NCBI GenBank assembly: GCA_027493615.1
Contig: JAOSKK010000039.1
Span: 309,683 to 373,682 of the forward strand
Direction: 5' to 3'
Source: Verrucomicrobiota bacterium
GTDB taxonomy: Bacteria > Verrucomicrobiota > Verrucomicrobiia > Limisphaerales > J093
DNA: 64,000 nucleotides
Positions 10,635 to 19,870 of this stretch are shown here, piece by piece. Each line of letters begins with the position of its first letter. Position 1 is the first letter of the stretch. The notes beneath the pieces are model-generated. The model ran no database searches. It saw only the letters and a program-made list of their open reading frames with translations, and had not been told where the DNA came from. The position numbers and the translations under genes were made by a program.

Positions 10635-11783
10635 TCAGCCGGCGACGTCGACCCAGGTGCGGCGACGGTGGCTCTTGAGAATGGCCTCGCAAACCGCGAC
10701 TTCGCGGTGCCCATCCTCGGCCGTGGCATACAGCGGCGACTTGGAGGGCCCCCGTGCGATGTCCGCATACACCGCGCGGAACAGCATCTTGAAGGTGTCC
10801 GGGAAGCCTTCCACATGGCCGGCGGGGTAATCCATGTACCCGCTCGCGCCCCGTCCGAACGCCGGCGTGTTTCGCACCGCCACGTGATTCGCACCGTCCC
10901 GATGACCGAAGTGCAGGATCTCCGGGTGTTCGGAATCCCAGGCCGCCGATTGCTTCGAACCGTAAATCTCAAGACGCAGGCAGTTCTTGCGACCGGCCGC
11001 CACCTGCGACACGGCCAGACTGCCGCGCGCCCCGTTGGCAAACGCGAGCAGGATATGTGCAAAGTCCTCGGTCGCCACGCGGTACGAGGCGTAGCGCTGG
11101 TGGCGGTTCGCGCGGCTAAAGGTCTGCGTCTCGCCGAGGGGGCGTCGGCGGGTTTGGTGGTGAATGCCCAGGTCGGCCAGGACGGACCGGATCGGGGCGC
11201 CCAGGATGAAGGAGACCGCATCCATCCAGTGCGTGCCGATGTCGGCGACGGCCCGCAGCCGCCCGCCTTCCTCCGGCAGAAGGCGCCAGTTGTAGTCGGT
11301 GTCGTGGAAAAGCCAGTCCTGGAAGTAGGACCCGTTGACATGAATCAGGTCGCCCAGTTCGCCCCGGGCCACCCGATGGCGCAACTCGAGCACCGCCGGG
11401 TAGAACCGGACATTGTAATTGACCGCAAACACGGTGTCGGCCTGGCGCGCGACCCGGACGATGGCGGCGGTTTCGCGTGTGTTCAGCGCCAGGGGCTTCT
11501 CGCACACCACATGTTTCCCGGCCTGGAGCGCGGCGAGCGCCATGGCCCGGTGAAACCGGTTCGGGGCCGTGATGTGAACGACATCGACGTCCGGCGCGCT
11601 GACCAACTCGCGATAGTCGTTGAAAGCCCGCGGGATGCCGAGTTGCCGGGCGACAGCGAGGGCGCGGTCGCCGACGTCGCAGAGCGCCGTGACCTCGACC
11701 CCGAGCCGACGGAGGGCTTCGAGGTGGACGGGGCCGATGAAGCCGGTGCCGATGAGACCGGCCTTGTAGGGCAGGGTGGCCAT
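10635..11783 (-). CDS. Gfo/Idh/MocA-family NAD(P)-dependent oxidoreductase
   Basis: A 382-residue sugar-type dehydrogenase. It has an N-terminal Rossmann fold with GLIGTGFIGPVH, the family signature HVVCEKPLALNT (EKP, with the catalytic Lys) and the C-terminal beta-sheet domain with DIGTHWMDAVSF, whose His and Asp are typical of the active site. The start at ATG 11783 gives the usual short lead before the first strand (MATLPYKAGLIG). Substrate cannot be read from sequence; relatives oxidise inositols, glucosides or amino sugars. It stands alone, between unrelated genes and divergent from the next. The frame is intact. Cytoplasmic. Confidence 0.9.
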   Translation of the reverse strand: MATLPYKAGLIGTGFIGPVHLEALRRLGVEVTALCDVGDRALAVARQLGIPRAFNDYRELVSAPDVDVVHITAPNRFHRAMALAALQAGKHVVCEKPLALNTRETAAIVRVARQADTVFAVNYNVRFYPAVLELRHRVARGELGDLIHVNGSYFQDWLFHDTDYNWRLLPEEGGRLRAVADIGTHWMDAVSFILGAPIRSVLADLGIHHQTRRRPLGETQTFSRANRHQRYASYRVATEDFAHILLAFANGARGSLAVSQVAAGRKNCLRLEIYGSKQSAAWDSEHPEILHFGHRDGANHVAVRNTPAFGRGASGYMDYPAGHVEGFPDTFKMLFRAVYADIARGPSKSPLYATAEDGHREVAVCEAILKSHRRRTWVDVAG

Positions 11784-11876
11784 GTTGTTGGGCGGCTTTC
11801 TACCCCGTCCGCCCGCGACCGACAAGCTCACGCGGATCGGCGCGGCCGGTGAGAATCGGCTTGACCGAGCGGCCGG

Positions 11877-14133
11877 GTGTGCGGACATGCGTTTGTGCCG
11901 AATGTATCCATCGATGGAGACGGTGCGCGGAGCTGTCACCGCCGTCCCCGAAGCGTGCCGGGCGGGCATCTGCCTGGGTGGACGCGGGCTGTCCCGTGGC
12001 TGGGCGTCTGGCTGGCGGCGTGGACGGCGGCTGTGGCGGGGGTGCGGGATGTGCCGTTTCAACAGCCCGTCTCGGTGCAGTACTCGACCCATCCCGACCT
12101 GCTGAGTGCCGGATGGAAGAAGCTGGTGGTCGATCGGGACGGTCGGGCTTACGTGTTGACCGACCGGGGCGTGGCGCGCGTCTTCGGTGACACGGTGGCG
12201 CTGGATCGGAGCTATCGGCCGCTGGCCGGGCGTCAGGCCCGGGACATCACGCTGGGGAACGGGGAGGTATTCCATCTGCTGGACGACGAGTTTCTGTCCA
12301 ACGGGTTCGCCGGTCGTTATGTGGGTGCCCTGCCGCGGGGTCTGTTTCGCCGGTTGGCGGTGCGCGACGATTTCGGAACGTTGCTGGCGAGCCCGACCAA
12401 CCTGGCGGTCTTCACCGTGAGCGGTCTGACGGAGGTGCCGTTTCCAGTGCCGCGGGCGGACGAGAAGCTCTACGCCTGGCAGGGGCGGTTTTACGTGCTG
12501 GCGGCCGACCAGATCTTCCGGCTGGGATTGGCGGGCATGGAGCTGGTGCACCGGGGCGAACAGATCACCGCGCTCGCGTTTCGGGGGAGCGAAATCTTGG
12601 TCGGAACCCGCCGCGGATACTACGGGCTGAATGCCGACACAGGCCGCATCAGCCTGCCGTTGCAGGAGCGGTTGCCGGTGGTGGAGATCACCTGCCTGGC
12701 GCCCACCGCCACCGGGGTGTGGGGCGGGACGACCCGCGGGGTCTTCTTCCATGCGCCCAGCGGCGCGATGCGCTACTTCGCTTCGAAACGCTGGCTGCCC
12801 AACGACGAAGTGGTGGACCTCGCACCCGATCCCCGCGGGGATCTGTACGTGCTCACGGGCGGGGGACTGGCAAAGATCGAGTTCCTGACGGTGACGCTGG
12901 CCGAGAAGGCGGCTCATTTCGACCACAAGATCCGGGACCGCCACATTCGGTATGGCTTCTGCGCCGAACTGCGGCTGCGCACCCCCGGCGACCCAACCTC
13001 GGCCGAGATGATCGACACCGACAACGACGGCAGTTGGAGCAGTTATTACCTGGCGAGCCAGGTCTTCCGTTTCGCCGCCACGGGCGACGAGGCGGCGCGG
13101 CTTAATGCGTGGCAGACCTTCGAGGCTCTCGAGCGGCTCCAGGCCATCCACCCGATCGAGGGCTTCCCGGCCCGCACCTTCGAGCGAACGGGATTCAAAG
13201 TGTCCGACCCCGATCGCTGGCGGGTGGCGCCGGACCCGCGCTGGGAATGGAAGGGGCACACCAGCAGCGATGAGATCACGGCCCAGACCTTTGCCTACGC
13301 GGTCCTCTACGAGCTGGGCACGCGGACCCCCGCCGAGAAGGCGCGGCTCACCACGGCCTATGACCGTATCCTGACGCACCTGCTCCGGCACAACCTCTAC
13401 CTCGTGGACGCGGACAACCAGCCCACGCTCTGGGGGCGCTGGAACCCCGAGTACGTGAATCGCTACCCCGCCACCATCGGCGACCGCCGGCTCAACAGCG
13501 CGCAGATCATTGCCTTCCTCCAGTTCGGGCATCGGCTCACAGGCAAACCCGCCTACCGGGACACCGCCTACGACCTCCTCCAACACCAGGGCTATTTCGC
13601 AAACATCACCAACAGCATGGCCAACCTCCGGGCCACACCCGGCTTCACGTTCCGCGGCATCGACCTCGGCGACGAGTGGAATCACTCGGACGATTTGCTC
13701 GGCTTCGTCAACGCCTGGACCCTGATCCGGTACGCCTTCACCGACGATCTGCGCCGCCATTTCGCGTTGGCCCTGGCCGACCACTGGAACCTCGAACGAG
13801 TGGAGCTCAATCCGCTCTGGAACTTCATGCTCGCCATGGCCGGCGCCCCCGCAGTTCGACGTCGACGGCGCCCTTTGGACCCTGCGGCATTACCCGCTGG
13901 ACCTGGTCACCTGGACCGTCCAGAACTCGCATCGCCGCGACCTCACCCGCCTGCCGCCCAACTTCCGAAACCAGCCGACGCGCGAACTGCTGCCCCCGGA
14001 CGAGCGCCCGATCATGCGCTGGAACGGCAACCCGTTCACGCTGGACGGCGGCGACGGCGGGCAGACGGAGCTGGCGGGGGACGAGTTCCTGTTGCCGTAC
14101 TGGATGGGCCGTTATCTCAAGATCATCGAGTGA
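11877..14133 (+). CDS. Large exported protein, function unknown (frameshift near its end)
   Basis: About 750 residues. A hydrophobic N-terminal segment (PWLGVWLAAWTAAVAG) suggests export, but the residues before it look unnatural and the true start may be downstream of 11877 or in another frame. The first half shows repeated short strands of a beta-propeller (VVDRDGRAYVLTDRGVARVF, EITALAFRGSEILVGTRRGY, DLAPDPRGDLYVLTGGGLAK), like two-component-regulator propellers. The second half is helical (FRFAATGDEAARLNAWQTFE, TPAEKARLTTAYDRILTHLL), consistent with an alpha/alpha toroid. The frame moves near 13845 in a C-run; the last 95 residues end GRYLKIIE-stop at 14133. No known family recognised. ispD follows 17 bp later. 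Confidence 0.65.
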
Positions 14134-14150
14134 GGCGCCGGGGAGAACAC

Positions 14151-14861
14151 ATGAACGCCGCTGTGATCGTCGCCGCCGGGCAGGGCAAACGCATGGGGCC
14201 CGGGGTGGACAAGCTGTTCCTCGAGGTGGCCGGGCGGCCCGTGATTGCGCACACATGGGCGCGGTTCGACGCGGCCGCGTGCATCGACGAGATCGTGCTG
14301 GTGGTGCGGGCCGGGCTTGAGCCGGACTTCGCCGAACTGGCGGCCCGCGAGGGATGGCGCAAGCCCTTCCGGTTGGTGCCGGGTGGCGCCGAACGGCAGG
14401 ACTCGGTCGGGAACGGCCTCGCGGCGTTGTCCGCCGGGACCCGGCTCGTGGCGATTCATGACGGCGCGCGCCCGTGCGTGAGCGAGGCGCTGATTGCGGC
14501 CACGCTGGCGGCCGCGGCCGAGACCGGCGCGGCGGTGGCAGCACAGCGGGTGACCGATACCATCAAGGAGTCGGAGGACGGGATCCTGGTGAGCGGCCAC
14601 CCGGAGCGGCGCCGGTTGTGGGCGGTCCAGACGCCACAGACCTTTCGCGTCGAGGTGATCCGACGGGCGCTCGAGGCCGTGCGGCGGCAGGGGTTGCAGG
14701 TGACGGACGACACCGCGGCGTGCGCGTTGATCGGCCAGCCGGTCCGGTTGGTCGAGAGCCCCGACCCCAATCCCAAGGTCACCACCCCGGCCGATCTCGA
14801 CGTGGTGGCGCTGCGCCTGCGGGCGGGCGCAGCAATTCTCGCTTTGGCAGGTGCAGGCTGA
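14151..14861 (+). CDS. ispD: 2-C-methyl-D-erythritol 4-phosphate cytidylyltransferase
   Basis: IspD transfers CMP from CTP to methylerythritol phosphate in the MEP route to isoprenoids. It is 236 residues, the usual length. It has the nucleotide-binding loop VIVAAGQGKRMG at the N-terminus, the VAIHDGARPCV motif in the middle and VTDDTAACAL near the C-terminus. The ATG at 14151 follows GGGAGAACAC, which can act as a ribosome-binding site. The frame is intact. Just downstream begins the 1.9-kb tandem repeat array. Confidence 0.93.
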   Translation: MNAAVIVAAGQGKRMGPGVDKLFLEVAGRPVIAHTWARFDAAACIDEIVLVVRAGLEPDFAELAAREGWRKPFRLVPGGAERQDSVGNGLAALSAGTRLVAIHDGARPCVSEALIAATLAAAAETGAAVAAQRVTDTIKESEDGILVSGHPERRRLWAVQTPQTFRVEVIRRALEAVRRQGLQVTDDTAACALIGQPVRLVESPDPNPKVTTPADLDVVALRLRAGAAILALAGAG

Positions 14862-14937
14862 GACCGACCAGGCGCAGGCGCGAGTGACGGCGTTCTCCGG
14901 CGCCAGCCCCCGAGCGATTTGCATGCTTTGCGGTACT

Positions 14938-16808
14938 CGACGCAGGTTCCATCGGCGGGGGCTCTGAATCGGCGGGAGGAAGATCCGGGGAATGGCCCCG
15001 CAGATTCAAAGCGACCGCAGATTGGGCGAGAGGGTGGACGATTCCGGGGACGGGTTCGAGGCGGGTTCCATCGGCGGGGGCTCTGAATCGGTGGGATGAA
15101 AGGTACGGGGAATGGTCCCGCAGATTCAGAGCGACCGCAGATTGGGCGAGAGGGCGGACTGTTCCGGGGACGGGTTCGGGGGAGATTCCATCGGCGGGGG
15201 CTTTGAATCGGTGGGGTGAAGGTACGGGGAATGGTCCCGCAGATTCAAAGCGACCGCAGATTGGGCAGGAGGATGGACTGTTCCGGGGACGGGTTCGGGG
15301 GAGGTTCCATCGGCGGGGGCTCTGAATCGGTGGGAGGAGGATTCGGGGAGTGGCCCCGCAGATTCAAAGCGACCGCAGATGGGGCGAGAGGGTGGACTGT
15401 TCCGGGGACGGGTTCGGGGGAGGTTCCATCGGCGGGGGCTCTGAATCGGTGGGAGGAGGATTCGGGGAGTGGCCCCGCAGATTCAAAGCGACCGCAGATG
15501 GGGCGAGAGGGTGGACTGTTCCGGGGACGGGTTCGAGGGAGATTCCATCGGCGGGGGCTCTGAATCGGTGGGAGGAGGATTCGGGGAGTGGCCCCGCAGA
15601 TTCAAAGCGACCGCAGATGGGGCGAGAGGGTGGACGATTCCGGGGACGGGTTCGAGGGAGATTCCATCGGCGGGGGCTCTGAATCGGCGGGAGGAAGATC
15701 CGGGAATGGCCCCGCAGATTCAGAGCGACCGCAGATTGGGCCGGAGGGTGGACGATTCCGGGAGCGGGTTTGAGGGAGGCTCCATCGGCGGGGGCTCTGA
15801 ATCGGCGGGAGGAAGATCCGGGGAGTGGTCCCGCAGATTCAAAGCGACCGCAGATTGGGCCGGAGGGTGGACGATTCCGGGGACGGGCTCGAGTCGGGTT
15901 CCATCGGCGGGGGCTCTGAATCGGCGGGAGGAAAGGTCCGGGGAATGGCCCCGCAGATTCAAAGCGACCGCAGATTGGGCGAGAGGGTGGACTGTTCCGG
16001 GGCGGGTTCGAGTCGGGTTCCATCGGCGGGGGCTCTGAATCGGTGGGGTGAAGGTACGGGGAATGGTCCCGCAGATTCAAAGCGACCGCAGATTGGGCAG
16101 GAGGATGGACTGTTCCGGGGACGGGTTCGGGGGAGGTTCCATCGGCGGGGGCTCTGAATCGGCGGGATGAAGGGTACGGGGATGCCCGCAGATTCAAAGC
16201 GACCGCAGATGGGGCGAGAGGGTGGACTGTTCCGGGGACGGGTTCGAGGGAGATTCCATCGGCGGGGGCTCTGAATCGGTGGGGTGAAAGGTCCGGGGAA
16301 TGGTCCCGCAGATTCAAAGCGACCGCAGATGGGGCGAGAGGGTGGACGATTCCGGGGACGGGCTCGAGTCGGGTTCCATCGGCGGGGGCTCTGAATCGGC
16401 GGGAGGAAGATCCGGGGAATGGCCCCGCAGATTCAGAGCGACCGCAGATTGGGCGAGAGGGTGGACTGTTCCGGGGGCGGGTTCGAGTCGGGTTCCATCG
16501 GCGGGGGCTCTGAATCGGTGGGATGAAAGGTCTGGGGAATGGCCCCGCAGATTCAAAGCGACCGCAGATTGGGCGAGAGGGCGGGCTGTTCCGGGGGCGG
16601 GTTTGAGGGAGGCTCCATCGGCGGGGGCTCTGAATCGGCGGGAGGAAGATCCGGGGAGTGGTCCCGCAGATTCAGAGCGACCGCAGATTGGGCGAGAGGG
16701 TGGACTGTTCCGGGGCGGGTTCGAGTCGGGTTCCATCGGCGGGGGCTCTGAATCGGTGGGAGGAAGATTCGGGGAGTGGCCCCGCAGATTCAAAGCGACC
16801 GCAGATGG
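14938..16808. repeat. Tandem array of about 16 units of a 116-124-bp GC-rich repeat
   Basis: The core ATTCAAAGCGACCGCAGAT (A/G variable) recurs at about 15004, 15121, 15241, 15361, 15480, 15600, 15718, 15837, 15957, 16075, 16191, 16315, 16434, 16554, 16674 and 16790. Each unit also has TCCATCGGCGGGGGCTCTGAATCGG. GCTCTGAATC and the following GATTCAGAGC (often GATTCAAAGC) are inverted repeats about 40 bases apart, so each unit can fold as a stem-loop. Units are not multiples of 3 and are open in several frames on both strands, so a protein repeat is unlikely. The array ends abruptly at GATGGGTGGCCAGCCCG (16804-16820). A three-copy relative lies at about 62950-63237. Confidence 0.93.
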
Positions 16809-17066
16809 GTGGCCAGCCCGAGTCCCATTTCGCCTTCTAACACCTGCACGTTCCCAACTGGCAGGCGCTGCTGCGCTTCATGAGGCGCGGACTCGCGATC
16901 GGGCCCTATGCCAAGCCGAGCTGAGCTCAGCGGCCCGCCCAGGCGAGGTGTGCCTAAACCCGGCCAAACCTCTGCGCTTCCAGTCGCCCAAGCCAAACTG
17001 GGAACGGCTGGGGCGCGGCGGCGGGATCCTTGCCAGGGGCGGGGTGGCCCTTTAGAGTGTGCGCGA

Positions 17067-18413
17067 ATGGAAACCGCGAGGCGGGCGATGAAAAACCGGT
17101 GGTTGTATTCGACGGTGGTGCTGGCCCTGGGCGTGAACCTCTTCCTGGGCGCCCAGGTCTACGTGCGTTCAGCGGATGAGGCGGGCAAGAACGACGTCTA
17201 CCGCAACCTGCGCCTCTTCACCCAGGTCCTCGAGCGGGTCCGGCAGGACTACGTGGACGGCGCCAACCTCACTTACCAGGACCTGGTGTACGGCGCGCTC
17301 AAGGGAATGCTGAGCACCCTGGATCCGCACAGCGAATTCCTGGACCCGCGGAAGTACGGGGATTTCAAGGACGACACCGAGGGCGCGTACGGCGGCGTCG
17401 GCCTCCAGATCAACGTCGTGGGCGACTTCCTCACGGTGGTCGGGGTGATGGAGGATTCGCCATCGTCGCGGGTCGGGATCCGTTCGGGCCAGCGCATTGT
17501 CCGGATCAACGATCGCGACGCGGCGGGGATGGCGGCGGCGGACGCGGTGGTGCTGCTTCGCGGGGTGCCGGGAACCGAGGTGCGCATGACCGTCGAGCGG
17601 CCCGACGACGGCGCCCGGCAGGAGCACACCTTGAAGCGCGAGATCATCAAGATCGAGACGGTCACGGATCTGGCGGGCGGCCGCGATTTCAAGCTGGGGG
17701 AGGACCGGATCGGATACGTGCGGCTGGCGCAGTTTGGCGAGCGCACGGCGGGGGAACTCGAAACGGCCATCCAGCGGCTCGAGGCTCAAGGCATGGTCGG
17801 ATTGGTGGTGGACCTGCGCAACAACCCGGGCGGACTGCTCGATCAGGCGGCCAAGGTCTGCAGCCTGTTTCTGGAACCGAAAAGGCTGGTCGTGACCACC
17901 GAGGGTCGCGACCCCGCCGAACACCGGGAGTTCCGCGTGCCCACGCGGGGATCGCACTACGAGTTCCCGCTGGCGGTGTTGGTCAACGAAGGCAGCGCCA
18001 GCGCCTCCGAGATCGTGGCGGGCTGCATGCAGGACTGGGAACGCGCGGTGGTGGTGGGGGAGCGGACGTTCGGCAAAGGCTCGGTCCAGAGTGTGATCGA
18101 GATCCAGGACGGCGCGGCCCTGCGGCTGACGACGGCCAGGTACTACACCCCCAAGCGCCGGATCATTCACGAACAGGGAATCACGCCGGACATCCTCGCT
18201 TCGCTCACCCCCGAGGAGGAGCGGGCCCTCGACCTGCAGCGCTCCCCAGGCATGCTCGCGACCTTGAGTCCGACGGAACGGGAAGAAGTGCTGGCGGTGC
18301 GGGACGAACCGCTCGAGCGGGCGCGCGATCTGCTCAAAGGCATGGCGCTCTTCGCGCAGCGGCACGGCAAACTGGCGAAGGCCTCCAAGGTGCCGAGCCT
18401 GCCGCGGAACTAG
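17067..18413 (+). CDS. ctpA: C-terminal processing protease (S41 family, CtpA-like)
   Basis: A 448-residue S41 serine protease that trims C-termini of exported proteins. It has an N-terminal membrane/signal segment (VVLALGVNLFLGAQVY), then the N-terminal tail-binding region (MLSTLDPHSEFLDPRKY) and a PDZ domain (GGVGLQINVVGDFLTVVGVM to about residue 210). The protease domain carries the Ser-Lys dyad: serine in NEGSASASEIVAG and lysine in TFGKGSVQSVI. The ATG at 17067 is chosen because it gives a normal positively charged N-terminus (METARRAMKNRW); the longer upstream frame reads through non-coding sequence. Periplasmic, membrane-tethered. tsaD follows in the same direction 42 bp later. Confidence 0.93.
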   Translation: METARRAMKNRWLYSTVVLALGVNLFLGAQVYVRSADEAGKNDVYRNLRLFTQVLERVRQDYVDGANLTYQDLVYGALKGMLSTLDPHSEFLDPRKYGDFKDDTEGAYGGVGLQINVVGDFLTVVGVMEDSPSSRVGIRSGQRIVRINDRDAAGMAAADAVVLLRGVPGTEVRMTVERPDDGARQEHTLKREIIKIETVTDLAGGRDFKLGEDRIGYVRLAQFGERTAGELETAIQRLEAQGMVGLVVDLRNNPGGLLDQAAKVCSLFLEPKRLVVTTEGRDPAEHREFRVPTRGSHYEFPLAVLVNEGSASASEIVAGCMQDWERAVVVGERTFGKGSVQSVIEIQDGAALRLTTARYYTPKRRIIHEQGITPDILASLTPEEERALDLQRSPGMLATLSPTEREEVLAVRDEPLERARDLLKGMALFAQRHGKLAKASKVPSLPRN

Positions 18414-18455
18414 CCCGCGCCTTCCGGTGAGCAAGTCCGACCGAGCTCGCACGCC

Positions 18456-19505
18456 GTGACGGTCCTCGCCCTCGAGACCTCGTGCGACGAGACGGCTTGC
18501 GCCGTGGTGCGGGACGGAGTGGTGCAGGCGCACCACGTGGCTTCGCAGGGGGACCTGCACGCCGCGTACGGCGGCGTGGTACCTGAATTGGCAACTCGCG
18601 AGCATCTGCGGCACTGGCAGCCCTTGTGCCGGCGGACGCTCGCCGAGGCGAAGATCCGCGTGGAGGCCCTGACCGCCGTCGCCGCTACGCAGGGGCCGGG
18701 ATTGCCGAACGCGCTGCTGGTCGGGCTCAAGGCGGCGCAAGGGCTGGCCTACGCGCTGAACCGTCCCTTCGTCGGTGTCCATCATCACGAGGCACACCTG
18801 TATTCGCCGTGGATCATGGGCGACCCGCTGCGGGCGGCCTTCGAGCAGTTCGAGCCGAACGTGTCGCTGATCGTCAGCGGCGGTCACACGATGCTGGTGT
18901 TCGTCGAGGCGGAGGGGCGGCATCGGGTGCTGGGTTCGACGCTGGACGACGCAGCGGGCGAGTGCTTTGACAAGACGGCCAAGCTGCTTGGCTTGCCCTA
19001 CCCGGGCGGGCCTCTGCTCGATGCCTGGGCGGCCAAGGGCGACCCGACGCGGTTCCGGTTTCCCCGGCCCCTGTTGGGCGAGGCAAACGACGACTTCAGC
19101 TTCAGCGGGTTGAAAACCGCGGTGCGGTATCACGTGCGGGATCATCCCGAGCTGCTGCGGAACCGGGAGGCGCTGGGCGACCTGTGTGCCAGCGTGCAAG
19201 CGGCGATCGTCGAGGTGCTGGTGGGCAAGACGCTGCGGGCGGCGAAGCGGCTGGGGGTGCGCTGCGTCACCGCGTCGGGCGGGGTGACGTGCAACCGGTC
19301 GCTGCGGGCGGAACTGGCGGCCGGTTGTGCGGCGCAGGGCCTGCGCTGGCGGTTGGCGGAGCGGGCGCTGTGCACGGACAACGCGGCGATGGTGGGGGTG
19401 TTGGCCGGGCGGTTGCTCGAGCGCGGCGTCCCGCCGACGAGCCTGGATGAGGAAATGCGGCCCGACTGGGAACTGGGTGGGGGATCCAAAGCAAACCGCC
19501 CGTGA
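18456..19505 (+). CDS. tsaD: tRNA N6-threonylcarbamoyladenosine synthase subunit TsaD
   Basis: TsaD (Kae1 family) transfers threonylcarbamoyl to A37 of ANN-decoding tRNAs, with TsaB and TsaE. Length is 349 residues. Signatures: LALETSCDETACAVV at the N-terminus, the metal-binding His pair in VGVHHHEAHLYS, the nucleotide-binding LIVSGGHTMLV, and VTASGGVTCNRSLR near the C-terminus. The start codon is GTG or ATG near 18456, where the reading frame opens directly on the first strand (MTVLALETS). Frame intact. Cytoplasmic and normally essential. The gene converges on the ferredoxin gene, 58 bp away. Confidence 0.95.
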   Translation: MTVLALETSCDETACAVVRDGVVQAHHVASQGDLHAAYGGVVPELATREHLRHWQPLCRRTLAEAKIRVEALTAVAATQGPGLPNALLVGLKAAQGLAYALNRPFVGVHHHEAHLYSPWIMGDPLRAAFEQFEPNVSLIVSGGHTMLVFVEAEGRHRVLGSTLDDAAGECFDKTAKLLGLPYPGGPLLDAWAAKGDPTRFRFPRPLLGEANDDFSFSGLKTAVRYHVRDHPELLRNREALGDLCASVQAAIVEVLVGKTLRAAKRLGVRCVTASGGVTCNRSLRAELAAGCAAQGLRWRLAERALCTDNAAMVGVLAGRLLERGVPPTSLDEEMRPDWELGGGSKANRP

Positions 19506-19563
19506 GACGGGCCCACGGGCGGTGGATGGCTGCGGAAAGCGGGAGTGACCGTCGTGGTTCGGA

Positions 19564-19797
19564 CTAGGCGCCGTCGTCCCCGATGGCTTCGACCGGGCAC
19601 CCTTCCTTGGCTTCCTTGCACTGACCTTCTTCCTCGGGGGTCTCGGGCTGCTTGCACACGTAGGAATAGCCGCCGTCCTCGTTGCGTTTGAAATTGTTGG
19701 GCGCGGTCTCCCGGCACAGGTCGCAATCAATGCACTGATTGTCGACGTAGTACTTGCCGGGCGCGTTTTCGGGGTATTTGTTCGCTTGATCAGCCAT
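19564..19797 (-). CDS. Single-cluster ferredoxin [4Fe-4S]
   Basis: A 77-residue acidic ferredoxin. The cysteines CIDCDLCRETAP supply three ligands and the fourth is in CKEAKEGCPVEAIG near the C-terminus, the pattern of a single-cluster [4Fe-4S] ferredoxin. A further Cys (YSYVCKQ) could form a disulfide. The ATG at 19797 begins MADQANKYPENAPGKYYVD. It is a small soluble electron carrier. Its partner is unknown; the ETF genes 2.6 kb away on the same strand are only a possible link. Frame intact. Confidence 0.9.
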   Translation of the reverse strand: MADQANKYPENAPGKYYVDNQCIDCDLCRETAPNNFKRNEDGGYSYVCKQPETPEEEGQCKEAKEGCPVEAIGDDGA

Positions 19798-19870
19798 AAC
19801 GGTCGTCAGTTTGTGAAACGGAGGATGAGATGGAGCGGGGGAAATCAAGCCTCATTTCGAAACGAACGGG

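Noticed and set aside
8978..11341. Minus-strand frame of 787 codons
   Set aside because: Low-complexity Arg/Pro/Gly text opposite the DUF6600-like gene and a shadow of the oxidoreductase in another frame; no motif supports it.
10635..13784. Minus-strand frame of 1049 codons ending in the oxidoreductase
   Set aside because: Only the last 382 codons (from ATG 11783) resemble a protein family; the rest is antisense to the large exported protein on the plus strand.
15216..16840. Several reading frames on both strands through the 119-bp array, up to 317 codons, encoding repeats such as MAPQIQSDRR
   Set aside because: They exist because the GC-rich repeat lacks stops in several frames. Unit length varies and is not a multiple of 3, so no frame persists, and there is no conserved start or ribosome-binding site.
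17169..19730. Minus-strand frame of 853 codons
   Set aside because: Antisense of ctpA and tsaD, both of which have complete catalytic motifs.
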